Positions 8,154 to 16,537 of a stretch of 64,000 bases of DNA are shown here, piece after piece. The first letter of the stretch is position 1. The number at the start of each line of letters is the position of its first letter. The notes below the pieces were generated by a model. That model was not told the DNA's origin, did no database searches, and saw only the letters and a list, made by a program, of their open reading frames with translations. Source of the stretch: Enterovibrio norvegicus FF-33 (GTDB taxonomy: Bacteria; Pseudomonadota; Gammaproteobacteria; Enterobacterales; Vibrionaceae); the NCBI RefSeq assembly GCF_000286835.2, contig NZ_AJYD02000038.1, positions 822,751 to 886,750 on the forward strand. Reading direction: 5' to 3'. The position numbers were made by a program, and so were the translations under genes.

Positions 8154-9095
8154 TTATGCTTCTACGGTGGTGTCGGGTGAGGCTTTACGCTTGGCGGTGT
8201 ACAGCGAGTTGTCAGCCATTGGATAATTGGGGCTGGTTTTCATTACTTTGATCAACTTGTTGAGCGGTAAATCATTGATCTCATGATCTAGATTGTAATA
8301 ACTGGTTTGCCAGATATTGTATTTGCTATGGATGAGTTCGGCGGCGCTTTTTGAGCTATCACTGGTGTCTTTGACTTCTTTCGGATGCGGCCAGTGAAAA
8401 GACGCCATGGATTTGTCGACGATGAACATGTTGTTGTTTCGGAACAGGCGTACACCTAAATCGACATCTTCACCACCCCAGCTGTTAAAGCGTTCATCAA
8501 ACATACCGGCTTTGATTAATTCTTCGCGCTCAGCAGAAACGTGGCATGTCCAAAATAGATCGAAAGGCGCTGGCCAATCACTGATATTTTGGCCCAGGTC
8601 ATCGTATTGTGATTGGCGAATATCATGCATGCCTTGCTTGTCTAACTCACGCAAAATAGCATCTACGTTATTAGGGCTAATAACCGATTCCATTTTCTTT
8701 ACACCTTCTTCATCAAGATCGAAGCCGTAAACATAGCCAACAATAGCAATAGGGTGTGTAGAGACTTTGTGGCGGAACAAATGTTCTTCCAGTGCACCTG
8801 TCGCAAGCAACACGCCCGTGTCTAGGTAGACAACATATTTCCCTTCAGCAATTGCGGTGCCTACGTTTCTGGCTTTCCCGGCGCGAAAGCCTTTATCTTC
8901 CTGCCAGAAATATTTCACATTTAATTTTTTTGAAAAAGATTGAACAATGGCTTCAGAATCGTCGCAGCCACCATCATCAATAATAATGACCTCAAAGGAA
9001 TCTGAAGGCAGTGTTTGTTCTGCCAACGCATTTAAAGTATGTGACAGCAATTCGCGACGATTGTAGGTGGGAATAACAACGCTTAATTCAATCAT
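8154..9095 (-). CDS. Family 2 glycosyltransferase
   Basis: A 313-residue GT-A fold enzyme. The N-terminus is the classic GT2 strand (ELSVVIPTYNRRELL), followed by VIIIDDGGCDD. The usual DxD metal and sugar-nucleotide motif appears as LDTGV near residue 96. The C-terminal part has WGGEDVDLGVRLF, as in the galactosyltransferase C-terminal domain family. No transmembrane segment is seen, so it should act on the cytoplasmic face. It is the first gene of a two-gene unit with the hexapeptide acyltransferase. Donor and acceptor are unknown. There is no surrounding O-antigen or capsule cluster, so this is an isolated glycan-modifying pair. Confidence 0.82.
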   Translation of the reverse strand: MIELSVVIPTYNRRELLSHTLNALAEQTLPSDSFEVIIIDDGGCDDSEAIVQSFSKKLNVKYFWQEDKGFRAGKARNVGTAIAEGKYVVYLDTGVLLATGALEEHLFRHKVSTHPIAIVGYVYGFDLDEEGVKKMESVISPNNVDAILRELDKQGMHDIRQSQYDDLGQNISDWPAPFDLFWTCHVSAEREELIKAGMFDERFNSWGGEDVDLGVRLFRNNNMFIVDKSMASFHWPHPKEVKDTSDSSKSAAELIHSKYNIWQTSYYNLDHEINDLPLNKLIKVMKTSPNYPMADNSLYTAKRKASPDTTVEA

Positions 9096-9163
9096 GTTCT
9101 AATTTCTCTTATTTTCTAGGCAACTGACAGGGAGGATAATAAGAGGTTAAATTTTTAAAGCAA

Positions 9164-9188
9164 TGTCACACTTTGACAAATTCTGTCA
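9164..9188. promoter_or_regulatory. Three half-sites in alternating orientation, 10 bp apart
   Basis: TGTCA (9164), TGACA (9174) and TGTCA (9184) recur exactly every 10 bp with five-base gaps, about 70 bp upstream of the glycosyltransferase start. Helical phasing suggests a binding site for a dimeric or multimeric regulator; its identity is unknown. Confidence 0.35.
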
Positions 9189-9359
9189 TTTATTGAAACA
9201 ATTCCTGTGTTTAAGTCACTATAAATCAATTGGTTACAGAAAATTTGATTCATGTCTCATTTTTACAACAGTGCGACTCGAATCTCATTAAGTTTGTAAC
9301 AAATGTAAAAAATTGAAATGTTAACTTTATGTGTCGTCACATTAACGAGGTGAGTGATT

Positions 9360-9461
9360 ATGATGACCCCTTATGAACTTATGTATGGTTATTGCTTTGG
9401 AGATGAAAGTGTGAATACGGTTTTTATGTCGGAATATGTTATGTGTTCTAATGGAAAATAG
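9360..9461 (+). CDS. Possible 33-residue small protein
   Basis: The ORF starts with tandem ATGs (9360 and 9363) and is preceded by GAGGTGA at reasonable spacing. It encodes a short Met-, Tyr- and Cys-containing peptide (MMTPYELMYGYCFGDES at the start) with no recognisable domain or signal peptide. It may be a chance frame in AT-rich DNA; the ribosome-binding site is the only positive evidence. Confidence 0.2.
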   Translation: MMTPYELMYGYCFGDESVNTVFMSEYVMCSNGK

Positions 9462-9769
9462 CCTCATCGTTTTTTTCATGGGATATCAGTCTGGAAATGA
9501 TGGGCTTACTGATTGAGGTGATGTTGTTGATGAATAGCATGGCTAAATAATTTTCCGTGTATTGATATCTGTTCTTTTTGAGTGTGTTTGAGAAGAAAGC
9601 ATTGGGCGGGTGTTTATGCTAATAATGTTGGAATATTGGTGGCTTCTCAAAGTTATCCCTGAAAATTCATGTTGTGATGACACAATCAAACGTTGATTTA
9701 GAGACACTGACTTTGTTGATGTACGTGGCATTGAGGAACTGCATCGACACTAACCAGTAAGGAATGTAT

Positions 9770-10345
9770 TTGAGACGAACAATTGGATCATTGACCGTGT
9801 TGCTACTGGTCGGTTGCTCTGGTATTTCATCCGATTGGATGGCGGTAAACGGAACGTTAGTCACGCAACAAGATGTTGAAGCGGTAGAGCGTCAATGTGA
9901 CGTATCGCCTGCTCAGGCATCAACGGGGGGAACTGGTATTGACTACTGTATGCTCTCCTATGGGTTGATCCGGCAAGATGCGATGTATGACGCGGCTCCT
10001 TCATTTGTTAAAGCCGCTGAGATACGCATCAATCGTGATGTCCCCGTTATGGTCGATAATGGAACGAGGCTAGACTCGGTCTCGCAAGAGGGAGAAGGTC
10101 GTTTGCTGCGTCTTGACCATACAATTGTTGATGATGTGGTAGAAGACATTGATATTCAGTATTTTCGTCAGGTCGTGCCGCCGCTGGTGGTGAAAAACAC
10201 CTGCAGGGCTCGGCAAGCAGTTATGTTGTTTGAAAATGATGTGGTGTTTCGCTATCGCTATTTTGACATGGTAGGCGAGTTTATTACGGAATTTGATGTA
10301 AAACTGTCTGATTGTGTCGCTGAGGTGCCGTCATTAATGGAATAG
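9770..10345 (+). CDS. Uncharacterised lipoprotein
   Basis: A protein of about 191 residues that I do not recognise. The N-terminus (RRTIGSLTVLLLVGCSG) is a lipoprotein signal peptide with lipobox LVGC, so it should be lipidated and membrane-anchored. The mature part has four further cysteines and no obvious domain. An ATG at 9764 directly abuts the AAGGA ribosome-binding sequence (9759-9763). The in-frame TTG at 9770 has six bases of spacing and is therefore the more likely start. It stands alone, divergent from the glycosyltransferase unit and convergent with yegD. Confidence 0.65.
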   Translation: MRRTIGSLTVLLLVGCSGISSDWMAVNGTLVTQQDVEAVERQCDVSPAQASTGGTGIDYCMLSYGLIRQDAMYDAAPSFVKAAEIRINRDVPVMVDNGTRLDSVSQEGEGRLLRLDHTIVDDVVEDIDIQYFRQVVPPLVVKNTCRARQAVMLFENDVVFRYRYFDMVGEFITEFDVKLSDCVAEVPSLME

Positions 10346-10652
10346 CGATGTGCTTTTCTGCGGTTAATCACTATCTTATCGATTAGAACTTTAGAAGTGT
10401 GCCGCACAAAATGGCTCTCTTCGCGCTATTTTCCCCTCTCTATGTAATAAATAACACTCCACTCAATAGTAGCTACTATGAGTGAGTGTTTTATCAGCAA
10501 TCCACTGCCTTTTCTCGCTGATGTCAATCTGAGTGAAGTATCACCGATTGAACAATTCGTCCGCATTGACGAACACCTACCTGAACATGTCCCTATGATG
10601 GAGACAACTCAGGTAGGTGGATTTCTTTATGCCTTTCTGACATTGTCTTTTT
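10346..10652. other. Intergenic region between convergent lipoprotein and yegD genes
   Basis: About 300 bp with no supported gene. A frame at 10478-10726 runs into the 3' end of yegD on the other strand and looks accidental. The only clear structure is the inverted repeat at 10574-10619. Confidence 0.5.
10574..10619. repeat. 11-bp inverted repeat downstream of yegD
   Basis: Perfect arms CACCTACCTGA (10574-10584) and TCAGGTAGGTG (10609-10619) flank a 24-base loop. The position between convergent genes suggests a transcript-end hairpin, although no good T run follows on either strand. Confidence 0.5.
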
Positions 10653-12005
10653 TTACGCAAATCGCGCAGCAGCGTGGCGGGCAAGACCTGATGTTACAGA
10701 ACCAAAATAGTCACCAGCGACGATAGGTACACCTGGTAACGTTGTTTCAAGCAACGCACGTAAAATCGGAGATCGCGCACTACCACCTGTCATGAAAATG
10801 GCATCAGGCTTGATTTGTGCTTGCGCCAATGCCTCGGTCACCAATTCGGTAATCTTAGTCACGGGTTTCACTATCGCATCTGCTAACTGTTCTGTGTTGA
10901 TATCAACATTCAGTTGCTCACCAACCATGGGTAGCGTCACTTGCGTGGTAGGTTGCTCTGAAAGCAAAATCTTCGCTTCTTCTGCGCCACGAACGATTTG
11001 ATAACCCAACGTTTCTCTATGCACGTTAATCAAACGTGCGATCTTTTCAGGTTCGCTGGCATCACGCATGAGTTGTTCTAGTACTTTGCGATTGGCAGAG
11101 GCATAGAAATCGGACTGAGCGACAACATTGTTGATTGCTATGGGATTCCAAAACTGTGTCACGGGCATATCAATACCGCGTTGCAGGGTTGAACCTTTGC
11201 CAAACAGCGGCATGAGTTGATCAAATGCCAAATGAATATCAAGGTCGTTCCCACCGACACGACACCCCGAGTGTCCCAGCAACGAAGCGTGGCGATCTTC
11301 TTGGTTCCTCCAGCTTGGACCCATCTGAATCAAGCTACAGTCTGTGGTGCCACCACCAATATCGACCACTAAAACAGTGCTGTCTTGTCTCAGTGTGCTT
11401 TCATATTCCAAACCTGCGGCAACGGGTTCAAATTGGAATAGCACGTCTTTAAATCCGGCGCGTTTGGCGGCGGCAGTAAGAATTGATTCTGCCTGTTGGT
11501 TGGCTTTTTCACCGCCGCTTCCTTGAAAGTTCACTGGGCGGCCAATCACAGCCTGCAAAATGTCATTCTGTAGATTGGCTTCTGCTTGTTGCTTGATGTT
11601 AGCCATCATTGCGCACACCAGATCTTCAAAGAAACTGACTTGCACATCGCGCAACCCCGTTGCTCCTAGAAAAGACTTTGGAGACTTAACGTAGTAAACC
11701 TCTTCAGGATCTTCTAAATAGGTCGCTAACGCTGAGCGACCAAAACGTAGATCACCCGGTTCGATATCAATCCCTTCTTCACGATTAAAAGCCACGGCAC
11801 GGCGTAATAGTTGCTCACCGACCGGATCGTTGGGTTTGATTGAAAAATGACGCCAAAGATACTCGCTCACTGCTTCTCGCGTCGGCGCACAAAGGGTCGA
11901 GGGGATGAAAGGGCTGTCGCCTTCCAGAGGAAGGAGGCGCGGTACGCCATTCTCAATAACAGCCACAGAACAGTTTGCGGTTCCATAGTCGAAGCCGATA
12001 AACAT
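10653..12005 (-). CDS. yegD: Hsp70-family protein YegD
   Basis: A 450-residue actin/Hsp70-fold ATPase. Phosphate-binding loops are visible: MFIGFDYGTANCSVAV (phosphate 1), VLVVDIGGGTTDCSLI (phosphate 2) and IFMTGGSARSPIL (adenosine region). The length and lack of a DnaK substrate-binding domain match YegD, a putative chaperone of unknown client. The start has AGGAGAG upstream. It is transcribed alone; a 9-bp inverted repeat 47-74 bp upstream may be an operator. Cytoplasmic. Confidence 0.9.
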   Translation of the reverse strand: MFIGFDYGTANCSVAVIENGVPRLLPLEGDSPFIPSTLCAPTREAVSEYLWRHFSIKPNDPVGEQLLRRAVAFNREEGIDIEPGDLRFGRSALATYLEDPEEVYYVKSPKSFLGATGLRDVQVSFFEDLVCAMMANIKQQAEANLQNDILQAVIGRPVNFQGSGGEKANQQAESILTAAAKRAGFKDVLFQFEPVAAGLEYESTLRQDSTVLVVDIGGGTTDCSLIQMGPSWRNQEDRHASLLGHSGCRVGGNDLDIHLAFDQLMPLFGKGSTLQRGIDMPVTQFWNPIAINNVVAQSDFYASANRKVLEQLMRDASEPEKIARLINVHRETLGYQIVRGAEEAKILLSEQPTTQVTLPMVGEQLNVDINTEQLADAIVKPVTKITELVTEALAQAQIKPDAIFMTGGSARSPILRALLETTLPGVPIVAGDYFGSVTSGLARHAAARFA

Positions 12006-12559
12006 GAAAACTCTCCTGCGTCAAAAAAGTCGGTCAGTTTACTCGAAAGAGAAATCATGACAAGCAAAGCTCATGATTTAATATCACTATATTTCATTCT
12101 TTGACTTTGATTTATTGAACAAATCTAAGCAAAAGCGTGTGGTGGGCGGTAGGAATGCATTAATAGGTCGCTAATAGCTATGAGACTTGAATGACTGATC
12201 CTAGTTTTGGGTGCGGCGCCAAGAGTTACAAAAATATGATAATAAAAATATCACTTATAAATCAATTGACTAGGTGGTTGATGTTTTACTGTCTAACAAA
12301 GATCAACGAGATAGATATCATGCGGTAAAACGATGTTACTAGCTTTTTCTGCGACTCTGCTAAATTAGAAAGACGACGTTATTTCACCTAACTGCTGCTC
12401 TCATGTTTCGCAGTCACAACGTCCTTGTTAACTCAATAGCTGTGCATTCAATAACACCTCGATGTCTTCAACCAGAAAGGGCTAACCCAAGCAGCGAACG
12501 CCTAACAGTCGCACTGGCGAACGTTACTCTCATACTAATCATCACATTTGGAGTGACCT
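12006..12559. other. Intergenic region upstream of yegD and the HAD gene
   Basis: This stretch of 554 bp separates two divergent genes. It contains the palindrome at 12052-12079 near yegD. A 64-codon frame at 12403-12597 overlaps the HAD start and lacks a ribosome-binding site, so I do not call it. No riboswitch or small RNA signature is evident. Confidence 0.5.
12052..12079. promoter_or_regulatory. Palindromic operator candidate upstream of yegD
   Basis: Perfect 9-bp arms AAATCATGA and TCATGATTT flank a 10-bp spacer, 47 bp from the yegD start codon. The site is suitable for a dimeric repressor; the protein is unknown. Confidence 0.4.
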
Positions 12560-13306
12560 ATGTTGTCAGCAACACAGGTAAAAGCCGTTGTTTTTGAGTT
12601 AGATGGTATCTTGGTGGATACCGCAAACGACATTTGCCACGCGGCAGAGGAAATGTTGTCCGACTTGCGCTTACCGAGCTTGAGGTCGGAACATGTTCGC
12701 GATTGGATTGGAGATGGTTCAGATAAGTTGGTCCACCGTATTCTTTCTCGAAAGATTGATGGAATCGTACCTGACCCCGTGTTTCGTATCGGCAGTGCAC
12801 TTTTTATGAAAGCCTACCAGCGCCGTAATCATGAGGGTGCGTCCTTGTTCGAGGGCGTTGAAGCTTGTCTTCACCAGCTGAGGCGACGAAAAATCCCCAT
12901 GGCGGTTGTTACGAACCAAGCCACCGCACAAGCTAATGAGATTCTGACGGTGTTAGGTATTCGTAGTCACTTTTCACTGGTGTTAGGTCGAGACGCATTA
13001 CAAGAGCCTAAACCTTCTGCTGATGGCTTGTTGGAAGCGGCGCTCTTGCTGCAACTCAAACCAGAGCAACTCTTGCTCGTTGGTGGGAGTGTGAATGATG
13101 TGAATGCTTCCAGAGCTGCTCATTGCTCTGTTGTTTGTGTTAGCCACGGCTATAATTATGGAATTGATATTCGCAAATCAGCGCCGGATATTGTGGTGGA
13201 TTCTTTGGCGGAACTCCCTGTCTATTTGAATCAAAATAAACGGCGAACCACCAAGCCCCGATCGGTGAGAAAAGTGACCTCGAAGGCGGGAAAAGAGAAG
13301 CGCTAG
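12560..13306 (+). CDS. HAD-superfamily phosphatase-like protein lacking the nucleophile
   Basis: A 248-residue relative of phosphoglycolate phosphatase. Motif I, normally FDLDGT, reads FELDGI: the nucleophilic aspartate is Glu13, while the acid/base Asp15 is kept. Motif II has T118 (VVTN) and motif III has K151 (KPSADG). Motif IV reads VGGSVND where GDS is expected, so Asp176 is replaced by glycine. With the nucleophile and a magnesium ligand changed, normal phosphatase activity is unlikely. A basic tail of about 25 residues (KRRTTKPRSVRKVTSKAGKE) is unusual and could bind nucleic acid. The ribosome-binding site GGAGTGA is good. The gene is intact, so loss of function would be by substitution rather than decay. 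Confidence 0.8.
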   Translation: MLSATQVKAVVFELDGILVDTANDICHAAEEMLSDLRLPSLRSEHVRDWIGDGSDKLVHRILSRKIDGIVPDPVFRIGSALFMKAYQRRNHEGASLFEGVEACLHQLRRRKIPMAVVTNQATAQANEILTVLGIRSHFSLVLGRDALQEPKPSADGLLEAALLLQLKPEQLLLVGGSVNDVNASRAAHCSVVCVSHGYNYGIDIRKSAPDIVVDSLAELPVYLNQNKRRTTKPRSVRKVTSKAGKEKR

Positions 13307-13322
13307 ATAGCGCTTCTTTTCT
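13296..13322 (+). terminator. Rho-independent terminator overlapping the HAD stop codon
   Basis: The stem AGAAGCGCT/AGCGCTTCT with loop agat is followed by T-rich sequence. The TAG stop codon is inside the hairpin. Confidence 0.85.
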
Positions 13323-13337
13323 TTAAGCGGATGGATG

Positions 13338-14831
13338 TCATTCATCCAGCGACTGTGGCAACCCTCGATCGTTGATGAGTTGGGCGTGAAAGCGTTTTAG
13401 TTTTCTGGGCTCGGTGACACCGCAGGCGCGGGCAATCACACCCACTTCGTACATCAGGTTTGTTGCGTAGTGTGCAACACGCTCGGCTTTGTCGCTGACC
13501 ACCAGACCTTTATGTAACTTTCGGTCATGGGTAGTGATGCCTGTTGGGCAGGTGTTTTTGTTGCATTGCAACGCCTGAATACAACCGAGTGAGAACATAA
13601 AACCACGCGCCGACGTGATAAAATCTGCCCCTATACACATTGCCCATGCGACCTCCGCTGGGTTCACCAATTTACCCGAAACAATCACTTTCACGCGTTG
13701 TTTGAGCCCATGACTCTCAAGTTTGTCAACAAGCATGGGCAAACTACGCTTAATCGGTAAGCCCATAAAGTCCATCAGCGACTGCGGCGCGGCACCTGTC
13801 CCTCCATCCGCGGAATCAAGGGTAATAAAGTCTGGCGCAGATGAGATACCACGGCTGTGAATAGTCAGCATTAACTCGTCAAGCCAGCCATAAGCGCCGA
13901 GTACCATTTTGAAGCCAACAGGTTTTCCTGTAACTTGGCGGATTCTATCTATCATATCCAGCAAGTCATCAACGCAACGGATGTCTTTGTGCCCATTCGG
14001 GCTAATGGAATCCTCTCCTTCGAGAATGCCTCGAATGGCTGCAATTTCAGCGCTGACTTTATTACCAGGTAAGATCCCGCCTTTGCCCGGTTTTGCGCCT
14101 TGACTCATTTTGATTTCAAACATGCGTACTTGTTGATGAGCCGCAATGGCTTTGAGCCTTTCGTCGCTCAGTTCACCGTTTTCATCACGCACTCCATATT
14201 TAGCCGTGCCAATTTGGAACACAATATCTGCACCTCCCTCAAGATGATACGGTGACAAACCGCCTTCGCCAGTGTTCATCCAGACACCCGCTTTTTTGGC
14301 ACCTTTGGACAAGGAAAGCACGGCCGGCACACTGAGTGCGCCAAAACTCATGCCGGAGATGTTGAAAATGCTTGAAGTGGTGTAGGGGACGCGTGCAACC
14401 CCTTCACCAATAGTGACAGCACTGGCAGGCACTGCATCTTCAGACAGTGTTGGAAATGGGCAATTAAGAAAGATGACATCGCCGGGCTGATTCAATGGGC
14501 GTGTTGACCCAAACGCGACAGTGCTGTCGATGTTTTTGGCTGCGCGATACACCCAACTGCGCTGAGCCCGGTTAAAAGGGAGTTCATCGCGGTCTTGTGC
14601 GAAGAAATATTGGCGAAAAAATTCCCCCATATGTTCGAACCAATATCGAAAGCGTCCTACGACAGGATAGTTACGTCGTATTGCCTGCTTTGTTTGAGTG
14701 ACATCACGGATGTAGAGGTAAATGATGCAGAGAAACAAGCAGCCCAGCAGGAAAATAAAGAGAGCGGCACTGATTTCCAAAAGGTGGGTTGCCCAACTTG
14801 CCATGACGTCCATGAGGTTTCCTTTTTCCAT
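13338..14831 (-). CDS. Membrane-anchored FMN-binding glutamate synthase family protein
   Basis: A 497-residue protein. One transmembrane helix lies at about residues 17-42. The remainder is the FMN/central domain of the glutamate synthase large subunit: ISGMSFGALS, NTGEGGLSPYH, KMSQGAKPGKGG, LDSADGGTGAAP and SARGFMFSLGC. The cysteine cluster CIQALQCNKNTCPTGI would bind a 3Fe-4S centre. The glutaminase domain is absent, so it is not a complete GOGAT. Family members are usually called glutamate-synthase-like or FMN-binding, with unproven substrate. An alternative start is Met7. Its 3' end is close to the HAD terminator; it is divergent from the DUF924 gene. Confidence 0.85.
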   Translation of the reverse strand: MEKGNLMDVMASWATHLLEISAALFIFLLGCLFLCIIYLYIRDVTQTKQAIRRNYPVVGRFRYWFEHMGEFFRQYFFAQDRDELPFNRAQRSWVYRAAKNIDSTVAFGSTRPLNQPGDVIFLNCPFPTLSEDAVPASAVTIGEGVARVPYTTSSIFNISGMSFGALSVPAVLSLSKGAKKAGVWMNTGEGGLSPYHLEGGADIVFQIGTAKYGVRDENGELSDERLKAIAAHQQVRMFEIKMSQGAKPGKGGILPGNKVSAEIAAIRGILEGEDSISPNGHKDIRCVDDLLDMIDRIRQVTGKPVGFKMVLGAYGWLDELMLTIHSRGISSAPDFITLDSADGGTGAAPQSLMDFMGLPIKRSLPMLVDKLESHGLKQRVKVIVSGKLVNPAEVAWAMCIGADFITSARGFMFSLGCIQALQCNKNTCPTGITTHDRKLHKGLVVSDKAERVAHYATNLMYEVGVIARACGVTEPRKLKRFHAQLINDRGLPQSLDE

Positions 14832-15056
14832 TTTGTTGCAGCTGATGAGTCGTTAGACCGGATTCACCAATCTATACTTTCCGTTAAATATCACAGACTC
14901 GTATTTGTGCTTCGTCGACGCGTTTTATACCTGATGATAAAAAAGGTATTGAGATGAAGTTTGCTTGGCGATATGACTGTCAAGAATCCCAAAAATTGTC
15001 ACACAATCAGCGACGAAACCCGTTAAGTTATTGGAATCAGGGTAAAGGAGAATGAC

Positions 15057-15593
15057 ATGTTTAATCGTGTTCTTACGTTTTGGTTTGAAGAGCTAACGCC
15101 TAAAGATTGGTTCGTAAAAAATGCTGATTTAGATAAAGAAATTGAGCAACGTTTTTTGCCTGTGTTAGAAAGGGCTACACGATGTGAACTCGTGGATTGG
15201 CGTGACACAGCGAAGGGTCGTTTGGCCGAGATTATCGTGTTAGATCAGTTTTCACGGAATGTGTATCGCGATACGCCGTTGTCATTTGCGCAAGATCCGA
15301 TGGCATTAGCGCTAGCACAAGAAGCCTTAAGTCTGGGTCTCGATAGAGAGTTGACGGAAGTTGAACGTCCTTTTTTGTACATGCCGTTCATGCACAGTGA
15401 GTCATTGGAAGTTCATAAAGAATCGGTACAACTCTTTGATAGCCTGGAAGAGAAAACCTGTTACGAGTTTGAGCTGAAACATAAAGTGATTATCGACCGT
15501 TTTGGCCGGTATCCGCACCGCAATATGATACTGGGTCGTGAGTCGACTCCAGAAGAAATCGAGTTTTTGAAACAACCAGGTTCAGGCTTTTAG
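15057..15593 (+). CDS. DUF924 family protein
   Basis: A 178-residue, TPR-like all-helical protein recognised by the opening FWFEELTPKDWFVKNADLD, then RLAEIIVLDQFSRNVYRDTP, FLYMPFMHSE and the ending DRFGRYPHRN. These are the conserved blocks of DUF924, a family of unknown biochemical role. The start has a strong AAAGGAG. No signal peptide is present, so it should be cytoplasmic. It stands alone; a GC-rich hairpin separates it from the convergent transporter genes. Confidence 0.85.
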   Translation: MFNRVLTFWFEELTPKDWFVKNADLDKEIEQRFLPVLERATRCELVDWRDTAKGRLAEIIVLDQFSRNVYRDTPLSFAQDPMALALAQEALSLGLDRELTEVERPFLYMPFMHSESLEVHKESVQLFDSLEEKTCYEFELKHKVIIDRFGRYPHRNMILGRESTPEEIEFLKQPGSGF

Positions 15594-15613
15594 GCTGTCG
15601 ATTGCGGGTGTAC

Positions 15614-15652
15614 GAAGGGGCTCCCGAGAGCGGGTTGCTCCCGGCCCCCTTC
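15614..15652. terminator. GC-rich hairpin between convergent genes
   Basis: Arms GAAGGGG and CCCCTTC enclose an inner CCCG/CGGG stem. The structure lies between the DUF924 stop and the last transporter gene. T runs are poor on both sides. Confidence 0.55.
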
Positions 15653-15666
15653 TTGTTGGTTGTTAG

Positions 15667-16533
15667 CTAGGTGTTGGTTTGATCGCCTCTGGATGATACC
15701 CAGATACTGGCGAGCGCCAACATGGCGGATGCGACCATGAGCAGTAAAGAGACGGCGTTAATGACGGGTGTTGAACCTTCTCGCAGGCGATCAAACATGG
15801 CAATGGTCAGCGGCGCGTCAGAGCCGACTAGCATCAGTGTCGTGTTGAAGTTCTCAAACGACATTAAAAACGCAATGATCCCTGCGCCAATCAATGCAGG
15901 ACGCAAAAATGGTAAGGTGATAGTAAACACGGCTTCTGTTTTCGTGGCACCGAGATTCAGCGCAGCCTCTTCTAAGCTGATATCAAATTTGCGCAGTCTT
16001 GCCGCAATCACCAAGGTACAAATGGTGGTGATAAAGGCAAACTGACCCAGTACCACGAGCACCAGTCCCGGTCGCATCCACTCAATATCCCAGCCTATGC
16101 TGTCTTCAATGCCATTGGCGATGGTGCTGCTCATCAGCAGAATCGACACGCCTAAAATCACGCCAGGAATTACCAATGGCAATAAAAGCAGCACATAGCA
16201 GAACCCTTTGAAGCGAAATTCAAACCGCTCAAAAAGGAATGCGTTTGTGGTGGCGAAGGTCAGTGAACACAGGGTGACAGCGATGGCAACAAACAAGCTG
16301 ACGCCAATGCCGTCCGTGAGTTCTCGGTCATGAAAAATGCCCACTTTAGGTTCGGACGTACCTGTAAACCAATCCATGGTGAACCCGTTCCACGGCAGGG
16401 AAGGGAACAAACTGTCGTTAAATGAGAACACGGCAACCACGACTAATGGCAGCATCAGAAAAAGGAAGAAAAGGGCAATGTATCCCTGATAAGCACGGGC
16501 GAAACGTTTATTGGTAGGCAATGAAGGGATCAT
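15667..16533 (-). CDS. Polyamine-type ABC transporter permease (PotI/PotC-like)
   Basis: A 288-residue inner-membrane permease with six hydrophobic segments. The cytoplasmic EAA loop (LEEAALNLGATKTEAVFTITLPFLRPALIGAG) contacts the ATPase. It is the fourth and last gene of a binding protein, ATPase, permease, permease unit, the order of potFGHI. The previous permease ends only 4 bp before this start, indicating tight co-translation. Homologues import putrescine or spermidine; related transporters can move other small cations, so specificity is inferred. Confidence 0.85.
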   Translation of the reverse strand: MIPSLPTNKRFARAYQGYIALFFLFLMLPLVVVAVFSFNDSLFPSLPWNGFTMDWFTGTSEPKVGIFHDRELTDGIGVSLFVAIAVTLCSLTFATTNAFLFERFEFRFKGFCYVLLLLPLVIPGVILGVSILLMSSTIANGIEDSIGWDIEWMRPGLVLVVLGQFAFITTICTLVIAARLRKFDISLEEAALNLGATKTEAVFTITLPFLRPALIGAGIIAFLMSFENFNTTLMLVGSDAPLTIAMFDRLREGSTPVINAVSLLLMVASAMLALASIWVSSRGDQTNT

Positions 16534-16537
16534 GTTG

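Larger units (their letters stand above)
9096..9763. other. AT-rich intergenic region between glycosyltransferase and lipoprotein genes
   Basis: This stretch of 668 bp is markedly AT-rich compared with its surroundings and must hold the divergent promoters of the two flanking units. It contains three phased TGTCA/TGACA half-sites at 9164-9188 and one very short candidate ORF at 9360. I see no RNA gene or terminator. Longer minus-strand frames near 9543-9864 have no ribosome-binding site or recognisable sequence. Confidence 0.5.

Noticed and set aside
9164..9188. Pho box reading of the TGTCA repeats
   Set aside because: A Pho box needs TGTCA direct repeats 11 bp apart; here same-orientation copies are 20 bp apart with an inverted one between.
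10478..10726. 82-codon plus-strand frame between the lipoprotein and yegD genes
   Set aside because: It overlaps the yegD 3' end, contains an 11-bp inverted repeat, and has no ribosome-binding site or domain.
12403..12597. 64-codon frame overlapping the HAD gene start
   Set aside because: There is no ribosome-binding site, and it overlaps a well-supported gene start in another frame.
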